Positions 11,240-22,856 of a stretch of DNA of 64,000 nt are shown one piece after another (position 1 is the stretch's first letter; each line of letters begins with the position of its first letter). The notes beneath the pieces were generated by a model. That model worked only from the letters and a program-made list of their open reading frames with translations. It was not told the DNA's origin and searched no databases. This DNA comes from Megaustenia siamemsis (lineage: Eukaryota > Mollusca > Gastropoda > Stylommatophora > Ariophantidae): positions 66,816,640-66,880,639 of the forward strand of contig JAVIAB010000101.1 of assembly GCA_032433765.1 (NCBI GenBank). Direction: 5' to 3'. The position numbers and the translations under genes were made by a program.

Positions 11240-12944
11240 GAATGATGTAGGAACCGGTACCCACTCCTCACCAACGCTGATATTGGTAAGCCCACAGACC
11301 TGTTTGATGACATCTTCGTCCCACCCATGATTTTCCTCTTTTTAGCCTAGCACCTTTCTGTGTGTTGAGCACTTGATGCAAAGGATGCTCTGTATCTGTA
11401 TTAATCTTTAGGTATGCTCGTGCTCTCCAGATCTTGATTCTGTCATCCATGGTTGGAAAGACAAGAATATATCTCATTGCTACACAGGGATTGCCCCTCG
11501 TACATCCCAGGATAATGCGCATGGCTTCATTTTGTATATTCTCCAGCCTATCAATTTGAGTCGTACTGACAGTAAGAATTGCCAGGGCATACTTGATTGA
11601 TGCGAGGACTAATCCCTGGAACAGAAGAATAAGTAGCCTCTGCTCGATGTTGGCAGCTGCCATGACCATCACGGCGTCTAATCCTTTGCGGGATTTTGTT
11701 ATCACATGGTCGACGTGGTCCCGAAAACACAGGCTGCGATCAAACTTAACTCCGAGGTATGTCATCAACTTGTCCCTGGTCACCTCATCAGCTCCCATTC
11801 GTACTACCGGTGGTCGTATTAACGATATGATTGTTAAGAGAGAACCATGAAACTGATGCTTTATTAGGATTAACCAAGGCCCCTGAAACCTCACACCAGG
11901 AAGAAATGCGAACGAGTTCGTCTTACATTGTGGAGGCGATTCCCCGTCTGTCTCTTCCCTGTCGATATACCAGAATATCATCAGCAAAAGTCATAGTTCT
12001 TCAATTTCCCATCCAGCTGCTATTCCATGATCGCTATTGTGTACACGTTAAATAGAACTGGTGACAATGGTGAGTCTTGTGGCAGCCCTGGACAAATGGA
12101 TGTTTGCTCGGAAGACCAACTTCCACATCTGAGTATCACCTTCCTCTGAAACAGTGCCGCGGCGATCCATCTAATGAGGAAGGGGTGTACCGCCAGTTTG
12201 AGGAGCATATGCATGAGATATTCAAATGGTACCCTGTTGTATGCATCCTCCATATCTATAGCAGCAGCACATGTCTCCTCTCGTCTGTGGAAGCCTTCGA
12301 AGACGTCATAGGCAAAGACGCATTGAGCCATGTCTCTTTGTTATATCTATAACCTCCGAGTGTGGGTGGGAATACGCGTTTCTGTTCAAGGTGACAGGTG
12401 AGGACATGGGCGACTATTTTCTCCAGCAGCTTTCCCGCAGTGTTCTGCATTGTGATGATTCTGTAGGCACTGATCTGAAATGGTCCTTGTTTGGCTTCGG
12501 TAGCGGTAGTAAGTAGCTGTGTAGCCACTCCTCCTTAATCTGGCCACTCCGAATACTGGCATTAAACTCATTGGCCAGTTTTGTCAAGTCGTCGTCAGCT
12601 AAATCGCCTATGTCATCGTACCGAACACCATCTGGACCAGGAGCAGTGTTGTGTGACCTGTTAAGTGTCGTGCGAATGGTATCGGTTGTGATTGTGAGAT
12701 CTTCTTCCAGCCCTACATCCTTACATAATTTTGACAGCGGTCCCCGTATCCTCATTCTTACAGCCTCATTTCTTTGGTCCGTCTGCTCAATGTAGCGGTC
12801 CAGCAGGGCCTTCCCTTTGCTCTTTTTAGATTTGTGCCATATCCGGCCTGTGCTATGAAATTCTGGTATGCCTCTGTGTCGTGTTGTGCCATTCATGCAC
12901 TGATGAAGACGCCAGAATGTGGCGAGCGATTTTTCTGAGCACAC
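11240..12944 (-). pseudogene. F1 reverse transcriptase domain
   Basis: RT blocks appear in order over several frames: APGPDGVRYDDIG, LLPLPKPNKD, AYRIITMQNTAGKLLEKI, AIDMEDAYNRVP (first catalytic Asp), GLPQDSPLSPVLFN, and TFADDILVYR (catalytic DD, near 11970-12000). YLGVKFDRSL follows at the start of the thumb. The pieces at 12414-12944, 12256-12528, 12020-12331 and 11268-11987 overlap in different frames, so at least three frameshifts separate them. In life this copies the LINE RNA into DNA at the nicked target. Confidence 0.88.
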
Positions 12945-13309
12945 TTTTTTTTACAGAAGTCATCCCATTTGGCATCCTTAGCCTGCTTAGCGCATAGTTT
13001 AAAGTGCATCATTTATTGGTCGACCTCTACTTTCAGACGCTTCAAGAGCTCAGGTTGTGTTCTTCCATTCCTTCTGGCTTTTTCTGCATGTCTTGGCCGT
13101 TTGTCTCTTGCTCCGCCAAGCTTCCTCGACATCTACGTTCCATCAGGGTGGCTGCGTCCATCTCTCCTGTCTCCTACGAGGGGTGCTCTGTTTCCTATGT
13201 CTGATTTTGCTAATGACGTCCTGGTCTGTTTTCTCGTAGTTGAATGTATGTAGCTTTCTTTTCTGGCTTTTATTTCTGCTTTTCTCAATTAGGAAGGACA
13301 CATGGATAG

Positions 13310-13977
13310 TGATCACTTCCGTGGAACCCCAGGACATTCCACCTGAAAACCGGTGCGAAGGTGGAACACACCAGTTCCAGGTCTATGACACTATCAGAGT
13401 CCCCTTTTCGAGTGGCCATTCTTATTGCCCTCAAGCACACTAAATCGACCGACACCAGTGCGTTCTCTAGGTCTTCTCCCTGCTTGTTGGTTATGACGTT
13501 GCCCCACTGGTTTCCTCTAGCATTAAAGTCTCCTCAGAAAGTGACATTCTCTTCATCGAATTCGAAGAGATTCTGCCATTGTTGTGTGTTCATCTTCCCA
13601 TTACAGGCATACACATTAACAATCATTAAATGAACTGGGGTCTGCACCCTAACCGCATGTACCTGCAATTCTACATTTTTCCACGCAGACATATCAACCT
13701 CAGCTGCCACCATATTGTTGCGCACAAGGATGGCCTGCCCAAGGTGTCGTCTATCGTAAAAACATTGAAATCCAGGAGTACTTACTGTCCTGTCACCAAG
13801 AAGAGTTTCTTGCAAAACCATTATATCGGCGCCGCACAGTAGCTTATCAAGAATGGGCCGTCGTTGATTAATGGACCCACAATTCCAATAAGTAACTCGT
13901 ACATTTTTTAGGCAAATTAGTAATTTGACTTGCGGGGAATATGGCGTCTTGTTAGATTGCTTCTTTAGAAGACTCAC
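13310..13977 (-). pseudogene. F1 endonuclease domain (apurinic-type, EEP fold)
   Basis: The start MSLLKKQ at 13977 leads into YWNCGSI (catalytic Asn), LQETLL (catalytic Glu) and NVYACNG. After a frameshift near 13534 come DFNARGNQWG (catalytic Asp/Asn), SVIDLELV and GSDHYP (catalytic His). These are the expected active-site blocks of LINE endonucleases that nick target DNA for target-primed reverse transcription. The blocks are complete, so decay is recent to moderate. The frameshift makes it non-functional as it stands. Confidence 0.85.
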
Positions 13978-14491
13978 AGATAAGTGCTGTTTTCCAGTGA
14001 ACTATTCTGATTATTTGTTTGTTTTTATTGATATTTTAAGGGATCATTTCATTGTACACGCTTTCTATTCGATGTAAATCACGTTGTTTCTTTTAATTCA
14101 TTGCATTTTGTTACAATTTCCTTCACTTATACTCATCCTAGTTGATTGCACTATTGAACGCGTCAAAAAATGGCGGTTTGTTTACGCCGGTCTGTCGTCA
14201 AGGACGCGTTATTCATTTAATTTGTGGAAGGTTCACAGTGTATCAGCGTGCTGCTGAGCTTTTTACTGGAGTTGGCCAGTTTATAACGTAGAAACGGGTT
14301 CTGAACAGTGCGACTGAGTAAGTGCACATGAGTCTGGACCATCCAAAGCATCGATGTTCAGCGACGTTCATCTATGACGACTGTATGTGTATGTATTCAG
14401 ATGCAGCCCAAACGACATCATCGACGAAGGAGAACACGACGGGACAAGCGAGGTGACATTAACCTGTGAAAGTGTGAGAGGCTAGGGAAAA

Positions 14492-14625
14492 AAATGAGTA
14501 ATTATCCAACATCAAGTGGGTAATTGGCTAACATAAATTGGGTAATTGTCTAACATCAAGTGGGTAGTTGTTTAACATCAAGTTGGTAAGCAACTAACAT
14601 CAAGTGGGTAATCGTCAATCCTTTA
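14492..14625. repeat. 22-bp minisatellite, right part (about 6 copies)
   Basis: The same monomer as 8382-10273 resumes after the F1 insertion, beginning with the second copy of the target-site duplication at 14492-14503 and ending near 14625 (GTGGGTAATCGTC). Confidence 0.93.
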
Positions 14626-15164
14626 ATATCAACTGACTCAAAGTTTGAACAGTATCGGGAACGAATTACATTAAACCTGCGAAATTGCATATAAAGTGAC
14701 ATTACATGTCTAAACAAACATTGTCATGACTTGTAGTTCCAACGGAACTGTTTGGTAATTAGGATATTTAATCATGTTGATCGAACTTAAGTCTGCAGAT
14801 GGGTAATGTTATCATCTAATGAAAATCATGATGTGATCTTAGATTCAGCCACCGGTAATAACAGGAATTAATGTAAGTTGTGTGTCCCGTAACTGTTAGC
14901 ATAATACTAATAAGTAATCATAGCTTTAGCTTTTTGGTCAGACTGGAGTCATCGCAGTCAGGCCATGTTCATATTTCCTCAATCATAAGCTGCAATTTAC
15001 AATTTGTTTGTACTTTTGGAACGACCAATGTCAGTAGCTCTATCAGCTGCTTTCCGTTTGGGCTTTACCTCGTTTTCCTGGAATTTTTATGTAAATGTTT
15101 CTTAGAAAAGTCTGTGGAAAGTGCATGCCGTACTATTTTAATTTTTGTTTTTCGTTTTCTTTTC
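14626..15164. other. no recognisable feature
   Basis: Unique AT-rich sequence. The open frame that begins at 14880 gains recognisable content only after about 15165, where LINE F3 sequence starts, so its first 95 residues are not supported as protein. Confidence 0.45.
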
Positions 15165-15515
15165 ACTGAGATGAAATGTGTTAGACGAATGGCAGTAAAC
15201 AGATTGAGAGATAAGATCAGAAATGAAGAACTGAGAAAAAAAGCTAGGAATAACCCCCGCCTTAGAATATATCAAGAAACAACAAATACAATGGTTTGGC
15301 TACGTGACAAGTCAGAAAATTCAAAACACAACACAAGAAGCATTCAATAAACGTTCACAGAACACCAGACTCAAAGGCCGACCACGAAAAAAAATAGACT
15401 GAGAAATATTATAAACACTAGGTAAATAACAGCAGCAGAGGGGAACATAAGAGTAAACAACCACAATTATATCTCCCCTCTACGCTGAAAGTCAATAAGA
15501 AAGGATGCAGTTCTT
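15165..15515 (+). mobile_element. F3 LINE 3' fragment
   Basis: Plus-strand sequence encodes EMKCVRRMAVNRLRDKIRN followed by LRKKARNNP, matching the C-terminal region of F3 seen at 59640-59720. It then degrades through stops with recognisable WLRDKSE and ITAAEGN blocks. It ends near 15515 without a clear tail. Confidence 0.75.
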
Positions 15516-16870
15516 TTGTCTTTGACAATAACCGTTAAATGGTCGTGTTGATTGTTGAATTGTTAATGTATTGAATACCACTTAATGAGTGAAATAATGT
15601 ATAATCCTAATTGCTATGTTTTCACTCATTTGAATGTTGAAAACAAGTTTAAATAATAATGCAGGAACTATATACATTTCCTGTTGGACCTCCATAGCAA
15701 TAAAGCACGACATAGGAACAGTGACGAATGCATTGTGAATAAAATATGCAAACTTTAAAGAATATGTAGCTTCAAATATTCTGATCAACACTTGTGTTTG
15801 ACACTTCATGTGATAACTCAAGACGATTTCTACATCGCGTACAACAGTTTATCCACGCAGTTCTTTAGTTACATTTTACAACTCATCTCGACTAATATCT
15901 TCAATGTGACTTTAAAGTCGCTCATTACAATTGATGTTGTTTATGTCTCCCTAAACTATATCGTAAGTGGAAACGATGTATACGTGTCTACGGCTACCGC
16001 CATTGTTATGACACTCCACATCTATCTTTCGTTCGCATTAAATAATGTATTGTCTATATCTGCAATTTCGTTTCCTGTATAAATTGTACTGTCTTTTGTA
16101 ATTCACATTTCGCATAATCTGTACTTAAATCCACATACTTCTGTTGCTATCAAACAATTAAAAAGCGTATAAATTATTGAGATCATCACGTGTAATAAAA
16201 CCATATCACTTGAAGTCTATATTCTCCTAGAGGTGAGAACCACCAGTGCTCTAATATTTTTATTTCGACGTTATCCTTCAAAGGAGACCCTGCTCCTACC
16301 ATGATTGGTCTTATGTTTTGTTCTTAAACCAATCAGTTTATTCAGTGTCTAAGGATTGTCGCAACAAATGTCATTTGACTTAATGAACCAAACTATTCTT
16401 AACTAATTACTGCAAGACAAATACATGCGACCGAATGTACATCAAGGTGTGTCTGATAAAAAAAAAGCACTAGTTCCAGAATTCCATTACAAACGATGTA
16501 ATCGCATCAAGCGCGGGAAATCGTGGTTGACAGAGACTGAAGCAACACTGAAGGGTGTGTGCAACAGGGATGGCATGGCTTTCTGGCAGTGATTGGATGG
16601 ATAAGGATGGTAGGCGCAGATAACCGAATCCAGCGTACAGTTCGGCAGGAAGAGTTATGGATGGACACACGGTCGTGCAGGTCTTAGTGATCCAGGAGGT
16701 TCTGTAGCGACATACCTAACATGAGGACACAGTCATCTACATTGATTATTCAGTTACAACGGGCGTGTGAAGTAGAGACTTTTGTTGTGTATACCAATGG
16801 GACAAAAACGGTACTTGATAGAATGGTTAGTGAGCACAAGAGGAAAAACATGATTACAAAGTTGAATATA
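15516..16870. other. 1.35 kb without a recognisable feature
   Basis: Small open frames exist on both strands, such as 15582-15821, 15792-16082 and 16470-16670, but none shows a domain, a repeat relationship or gene-like context. This is one of the longer stretches without visible transposon homology in the window. Confidence 0.4.
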
Positions 16871-17498
16871 ATAGAGGTTATTGAAGGGAAATACAGACTA
16901 TAAACACAGTAACAAAAGTTAATTAAGTGAAATACAGACTATAAACAAAGTAACAGGGGTTATGTAAGAGAAATACAGGCTATAAACACAGTAACAAAAG
17001 TTAATTAAGTGAAATACAGACTATAAACAAAGTAACAGGGGTTATGTAAGAGAAATACAGACTATAAACACAGTAACAAAAGTTAATTAAGTGAAATACA
17101 GACAATAAACAAAGTAACACGGGTTATGTAAGAGAAATACAGACTATAAACACAGTAACAAAAGTTAATTAAGTGAAATACAGACTATAAACACAGTAAC
17201 ATGGGTTATGTAAGAGAAATACAGACTATAAACACAGTAACAAAAGTTAATTAAGTGAAATACAGACTATAAACAAAGTAACAGGGGTTATGTAAGAGAA
17301 ATACAGACTATAAACACAGTAACAAAAGTTAATTAAGTGAAATACAGACTATAAACAAAGTAACAGGGGTTATGTAAGAGAAATACAGACTATAAACACA
17401 GTAACAAAAGTTAATTAAGTGAAATACAGACTATAAACAAAGTAACAGGGGTTATGTAAGAGAAATACAGGCTATAAACACAGTTACATAGGATATTG
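16871..17498. repeat. 82-bp higher-order array (two 41-bp halves)
   Basis: The unit alternates GTGAAATACAGACTATAAAC + AAAGTAACAGGGG with GAGAAATACAGACTATAAAC + ACAGTAACAAAAG. The repeat distance is exactly 82 bp, seen at 16919, 17001 and 17083. The two 41-bp halves share a core but differ at fixed sites, which is true higher-order structure. Confidence 0.95.
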
Positions 17499-18745
17499 AA
17501 GGTAGACACAGACTATGAACAATGTAACAGAGGTTATTGGAGGTAACGACAGACTATAAACACAGTAACAGAGGTTATTGGAGGTAACGACAGACTATAA
17601 ACACAGTAACTGAGGTTATTGGAGGTAACGACAGACAATAAACACAGTAACAGAGGTTATTGGAGGTAACGACAGACAATAAACACAGTAACAGAGGTTA
17701 TTGGAGGTAACGACAGACTATAAACACAGTAACAGAGGTTATTGGAGGTAACGACAGACTATAAACACAGTAACTGAGGTTATTGGAGGTAACGACAGAC
17801 AATAAACACAGTAACAGAGGTTATTGGAGGTAACGACAGACTATAAACACAGTAACATAGGTTATTGGAGGTAACGACAGACTATAAACACAGTAACAGA
17901 GGTTATTGGAGGTAACGACAGACTATAAACACAGTAACAGAGGTTATTGGAGGTAACGACAGACTATAAACACAGTAACAGAGGTTATTGGAAGTAACGA
18001 CAGACTATAAACACAGTAACATAGGTTATTGGAGGTAACGATATACTATAAACACAGTAACAGAGGTTATTGGAGGTAACGACAGACTATAAACACAGTA
18101 ACAGAGGTTATTGGAGGTAACGACAGACTATAAACACAGTAACATAGGTTATTAGAGGTAACGACAGACTATAAACACAGTAACTGAGGTTATTGGAGGT
18201 AACGACAGACAATAAACACAGTAACAGAGGTTATTGGAGGTAACGACAGACTATAAACACAGTAACATATGTTATTGGAGGGACCGACAGACTATAAACA
18301 CAGTAACAGAGGTTATTGGAGGGCAGACAGACTATAAACACAGTAACATATGTTATTGGAGGGAACGACAGACTATAAACACATTAACATATGTTATTGG
18401 AGGGAACGACAGACTATAAACACAGTAACATAGGTTATTGGAGGTAACGACAGACTATAAACACAGTAACATATTTTATTGGAGGGAACGACAGACTATA
18501 AACACAGTAACAGAGGTTATTGGAGGTAACGACAGACTATAAACACAGTAACATATGTTATTGGAGGATAAGACAGAATATGAACACAGTAACAGAGGTT
18601 ATTGGAGGTAACGACAGACTATAAACACAGTAACATATGTTATTGGAGGATAAGACAGACTATAAACACAGTAACATATGTTATTGGAGGTAACGACAGA
18701 CTATAAACACAGTAACATATGTTATTGGAGGATAGGACAGACTAT
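17499..18745. repeat. 41-bp minisatellite (about 30 copies), continuous with the 82-bp array
   Basis: The monomer is AGGTTATTGGAGGTAACGAC followed by AGACTATAAACACAGTAACAG. It shares ACAGACTATAAACACAGTAACA with the 82-bp array on its left, so both parts come from one ancestral monomer. Variant units with ATATGTTATTGGAGGGAACG or GGATAAGACAG cluster toward the right end. Confidence 0.95.
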
Positions 18746-19513
18746 AAACAGAGAAAAGAGTGAGCGGACTATATACGAGGCAAAAAAAGGCAGGGAGAAA
18801 TGAACTAGGGAAGGTTTGGGTGAAATCTGCCATAGTTGGATCTGTGTGAGATTGAAGCAATCGGAACAGTAGAGACCTGGAGGAGTTGACGAGAACGCGT
18901 GACATGAACTTGACAATAGACATATAGTGATAGCACGTAGGTTTTTTTTTTTTTTTAATCAGATGCCCTGACCCCCCCCCCCCACACCCCTCTCAACCCA
19001 TGGGATGCTGACCCATTTTGGGTCACGAATGGTTTTTTGTGGGGTTGCTGGCATTTGTGAGCAATGATAATATGAACAAAAAGGTGGACAGTTAACGTCA
19101 TCGAGTCCTGCACGAAGATTTGTAGCGTAAAAGTGTAATGATCGTCCGTTCGTCAGGTTAGTTTTGTTGTGCGACCAAGGCTCAGTCGGCGCTACATAAT
19201 GTGGGCGCTTCTGGGCCTGTGATTGGTCTATCCTTTTTGATACGTGTCCGCTCAGTAGGTAGCCTTGTTTCTTGTGGCTGGAAAAAACGTTGATGTAATA
19301 AACTATTGATAACAACAAGGAGCGATATGTAATAAAAAATAGTCATATAAAGAACCTTGTTTTAAGGATACTAGATAATTTGAATGTTAGTTAATTCAGA
19401 ACCAGATGTGGACTATTACGTCGTTTATTTCTTTATCACGAGATAATTTTTACAGTGTAACCGTCTTATGATAATGACCTAGATGACGTCAATGAACACA
19501 TTTACCGTCATCT
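18746..19513. other. possible LINE C-terminal relic, poly-T/poly-C tract, otherwise unassigned
   Basis: Positions 18790-18925 can be decoded on the plus strand into something like a LINE C-terminus ending in a GTVETWRS-like block, but the match is weak. Runs of T and C lie at about 18942-18985. Nothing else is recognisable. Confidence 0.3.
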
Positions 19514-19523
19514 GTGTTGTTTT

Positions 19524-20285
19524 AACCTCAGACGGAAGATGTACACAAGAGGTGAGATGGAAGATGTACACAAGAGGTGAGATGGAAGATGTACACAAGA
19601 GGTGAGATGGAAGATGTACACAAGAGATGAGATGGAAGATGTACACAAGAGGTGAGATGGAAGATGTACACAAGAGGTGAGACGGAAGATGTACACAAGA
19701 GGTGAGATGGAAGATGTACACAAGAGGTGAGACGGAAGATGTACACAAGAGGTGAGATGCAGAAAGACTCAGGCAAAAGCAGTTTTCCAAAAAATGAGGA
19801 AGATACTATGCAATCCATTTTTGACAATAGAAACAAGAAAAAGAGTTCTTAAATGTTATGTAGAGCCAGTCTTAAAATATGGATGCGAATCATGGACAAT
19901 AGGACAACAGACAAGAAAATCACTGAGTCTGTAGAAATGTGGTTTTACAGAAGAATGTTCAGAGTACCATGGACAGCTAAGAAGAGTAATGAAGATGTTC
20001 TGAGAGAGGTCAAAGCAAAATGATAGCTAAATTCCAATATTAGGAAGAAAAAATCTTTATTTTTTGGCCATGTAATGAGAAGAGAACAACTGGAATATAG
20101 TGTAACAACAGGAAAAATTGAGGGACGAAGAGATAGAGGGAAGCAAAGAGAATAAATAAAAGACAGCTTAAGAGAATGGCTTGGCAGAAGGTCAACAACA
20201 GAAATGATAAGTAGCTGCCGAAATCGAAAGTTGTGGAGAGCCATGATCACCTACGCCATCAGGTCCGGTACTTGATGATGATGAC
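19524..20285 (+). mobile_element. F4 LINE 3' fragment with an internal minisatellite
   Basis: A 5'-truncated F4 copy. It begins at the codons for SDGRCTQEVR and continues through AKAVFQKMRKILCN, YGCESWTIGQQ and MITYAI to the 3' tail TGATGATGATGAC at about 20273-20285. A likely 10-bp target-site duplication with one mismatch is GTGTTGTTTT (19514-19523) and GTGTTGTATT (20286-20295). Frameshifts and stops make it dead. Nine 25-bp units lie in its first 230 bp. Confidence 0.85.
19531..19757. repeat. 25-bp minisatellite (9 copies) inside F4 coding sequence
   Basis: The unit GGAAGATGTACACAAGAGGT + GAGAT is repeated nine times. Read in the F4 frame, the first unit encodes GRCTQEVR, a conserved F4 block, and the last unit runs straight into the rest of that block (RCRKTQAK). 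The array is therefore an expansion of an F4 codon segment. Two units share GACGGAAG instead of GATGGAAG. Confidence 0.93.
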
Positions 20286-20441
20286 GTGTTGTATTGCTCG
20301 GCAGGAAACGAGGTGAATTGTGATTTGTCCAGCCAAGGTCATCGTTTTTGTATGTGTTTGTCACGTTAGATAAACAGGATCTAGAAACAAATAGTAATAA
20401 GCAAAATAGAGTGCAGCCACAGATAGTGATAGGGAAATTAG

Positions 20442-20489
20442 CTGACCTAAAGAGAGCAGAACATCCAAGGTTCCGGATATCACTCGATT
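20442..20489 (+). repeat. 48-bp direct repeat, left copy
   Basis: CTGACCTAAAGAGAGCAGAA continuing to GGTTCCGGATATCAC matches 21486-21533 with only a few differences and in the same orientation. The two copies bracket the F2 fragment and the (AT)n tract. They are not immediately adjacent to the LINE end, so they are not a simple target-site duplication. Confidence 0.85.
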
Positions 20490-20503
20490 AAAGGGTCGGT
20501 CGT

Positions 20504-21421
20504 GTTTTTCTTCTTCTACCTTTCTTTGTTACTGACGTAACATTGGGGATGCACATTTTTATTTTTGTATTTAACCTCCTAACTTATTTGGACTTCCATA
20601 TGTTTCCCAGTGCAACAAAAGCTCTTCTTGCTTTTGATATCCTTATTTTGGTATCATTTTCTGTTCCTCCCTCTGTATCTATATTATTACCCAGATATGT
20701 GTACGATTGTACTTCTAGTAGAGGTATTTCTCCTAAATTTATTTGGTTATTGCCAACTGCATTAATTCTCATAATGTTGGTCTTATCTCTAGTAACTTTC
20801 AGTCCTAGCTGTTGGGATGTTTCATCAAGTATGCTCATTTTATCCTACATCTGTTGATGGATGTGTGATAGGAGTGATATGTCATCAGCAAAGTCTAAAT
20901 CATCAAACTGTTTGGTCAGTGACCACTGGATTCCATTTCTGTTGTTTTAAGTTAATTTCATAAATCCAATCTATGGCCAGTAGAAAGAGAAATGGAGACA
21001 GATGGCATCCCTACTTTACTCCTATTTTCTTATTTCAAATGCATCTGGAAACTGCCCTTCATGCACCACACTACATTTCATCCATGCATTGTTTTTATCA
21101 AGTTAATAAACGTTATGGGGATTCCGTAATGACTCAGCAACTTCCAAAGCAGTCCTCTGTTTAAACTATCAAATGCCTTTTCGTAATCTATGAATCCTAT
21201 ATAAAGTGGTGATTGTAGTTCTAAACTTTGTTGAACTATTATACGTAGATTAGTTATTTGATCAGCACATGATCTGTTCTTTCTAAAACATGCATGTTCA
21301 TCTCTCAAATGTTTCTCTATGGCATCTTTTAGTCTCTCCAGAGTAATTCTGCTTAATATTTTTCCTAGTACTGATAGTAGCATCATTCCCGTATATTTTA
21401 TGCCTGTAAACTTCCAGACAC

Positions 21422-21422
<1 letters not shown>
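20504..21422 (-). mobile_element. F2 LINE fragment (RT), minus strand
   Basis: Minus-strand RT blocks match the intact F2 frame at 33081-34568: LLSVLGKILSRITLERLKD, FRKNRSCADQI, LYIGFIDYEKAFDSL, then after frame breaks QLGLKVTRDKTNIMRINAVG and IDTEGGTENDTKIRISKA. The 3' tail TTCTTCTTCTACC (complement GGTAGAAGAAGAA) is present at 20505-20520, but the last about 400 bp of F2 coding sequence are missing, so there is an internal deletion. The 5' side stops at an (AT)n tract. Confidence 0.88.

Positions 21423-21479
<57 letters not shown>
21423..21479. repeat. (AT)n microsatellite
   Basis: Nearly pure TA dinucleotides over about 55 bp, directly at the truncated 5' end of the F2 copy. Confidence 0.95.
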
Positions 21480-21482
<3 letters not shown>

Positions 21483-21485
21483 TGA

Positions 21486-21533
21486 CTGATCTAAAGAGAG
21501 TAGAACCTCCAAGATTCCGGATATCACATGATT
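21486..21533 (+). repeat. 48-bp direct repeat, right copy
   Basis: CTGATCTAAAGAGAGTAGAA continuing to GATTCCGGATATCAC is the partner of 20442-20489. It is followed by ATGATTCAGATGGCGG, whereas the left copy continues differently. Confidence 0.85.
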
Positions 21534-22856
21534 CAGATGGCGGTTGTATGGTTAGATATTATAAAGTCGCAGTCGTATTGTCAGCCTTTCAACACACATT
21601 CAGTTGCTGTAAGCTGATTTATTAAACGAAGGCATTGTCAAACTAGAGTCACGATTCTTTACGCAGAGATCATATATGGAAGGCAAATGACAGGTATAGA
21701 TCTTGCAATTTCAAAGCCACGTGAAGGTGCCACAGATGAACTAATGACGATGGCAATTTCTGAAAGGCAGTATTTTAATAGAGAAGATGGCAAACATTTG
21801 TTGTGCGCTCTTTGTGTTTTAGTAAATGTGAGTAGACTGCATTGTTTTTGTTGCTTCGCATCGTTACCATGACATCATAGAAGTATAGTCATCGGTTGCT
21901 ATCGCAGGTAGGGGATGGTCGATGGAGAGGTAGTGATAATGTATAAACCGCCAAAAGAAAAGCATCTTAGTGAATACATGGTCCAGCAGTTTTACACTGT
22001 CACACTCATCGTATGTGCTCTTTGCTTATTTCAATGAGTGATTGATATCTTGTTTGAGAAACGTGTTGGAAACAAAGACTTCAAATGTTATATTTCAGAT
22101 AGAGGAGTTGAAGCAAAAAGTAAGTCGCTGCGTGAATTATGAACTATAAATAGTTTGGTTTGTGCTAGATTAAACGCACAGGCCGTACTTATGTTCATGC
22201 ATACAAGCCATTTCTCTCTATAATCTGCTAAACTAAGGAATCTGAACACAGACAATGGTCATATTTAAGGACCTCTAACCCGGGATGATATTCGTGACGT
22301 AGGCTGCGAGCGATTCGATAACATGATGATCATCTTCATTTTGTGAATGAACATCAGCTGAGGTGGTAGATGGTGGGTACAACAATATCGTAGTGAGATT
22401 TAGCACAAATGACGAATTTAGCAAACAATAAAAAAGGTTGGAAGGCAAACAAACATATACATATGATATGTATAAATATATCTTAGGAAATTGAAAGACG
22501 TAGAGAAATAGAGATGAACTCGGAGTCAAATGGCGAATGTGTGATTGGTTCAGCAAGAATGTGCAGCAATAATATTGAAGAAATCATTGATTAATTGTGT
22601 TCATATGCGCATCGAAGAGCAATTCTGAGAACAATATGTTATCATTGAGACACAACGGTGGAAAAGACAAAGATATGCAGAGGAGATATTAGATCAATTT
22701 CACATCATGAATTACAGTGCTATGAGAGACATGTACAATTTTCAAAACATAACACTGACTCAAGCATTACGTGGGTCATATACGCAGAAAGTTAATATAG
22801 GAGAGGTATTTAAAAAAAAAATTAAGACCGATGAAGAGACTACAGTGACTGTTGAT
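21534..22856. other. 1.3 kb with no recognisable feature
   Basis: No domain, repeat or transposon match seen. The open frame from 22707 begins in this unique stretch but owes nearly all its length to the following GAT-rich array. Confidence 0.4.

Larger units (their letters stand above)
10274..14491 (-). mobile_element. F1 LINE, near full length (endonuclease-RT-RNase H)
   Basis: A 4.2-kb non-LTR retrotransposon on the minus strand, inserted into the 22-bp array. The 12-bp target-site duplication AAATGAGTAATT is at 10262-10273 and 14492-14503. In element order: about 500 bp of 5' leader (14491 to 13978), apurinic-type endonuclease, reverse transcriptase, RNase H, and a short 3' region ending in AATAACTC repeats (complement of about 10274-10290). 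I saw no separate ORF1. The single coding region carries stops and frameshifts and a 185-bp tandem duplication in RNase H, so it is dead. The domain order fits I-group LINEs. Confidence 0.9.

Noticed and set aside
20442..21533. The 48-bp direct repeats as LTRs or as a target-site duplication
   Set aside because: They are too short for LTRs, with no TG...CA ends, primer-binding site or gag/protease genes, and they do not touch the LINE ends.
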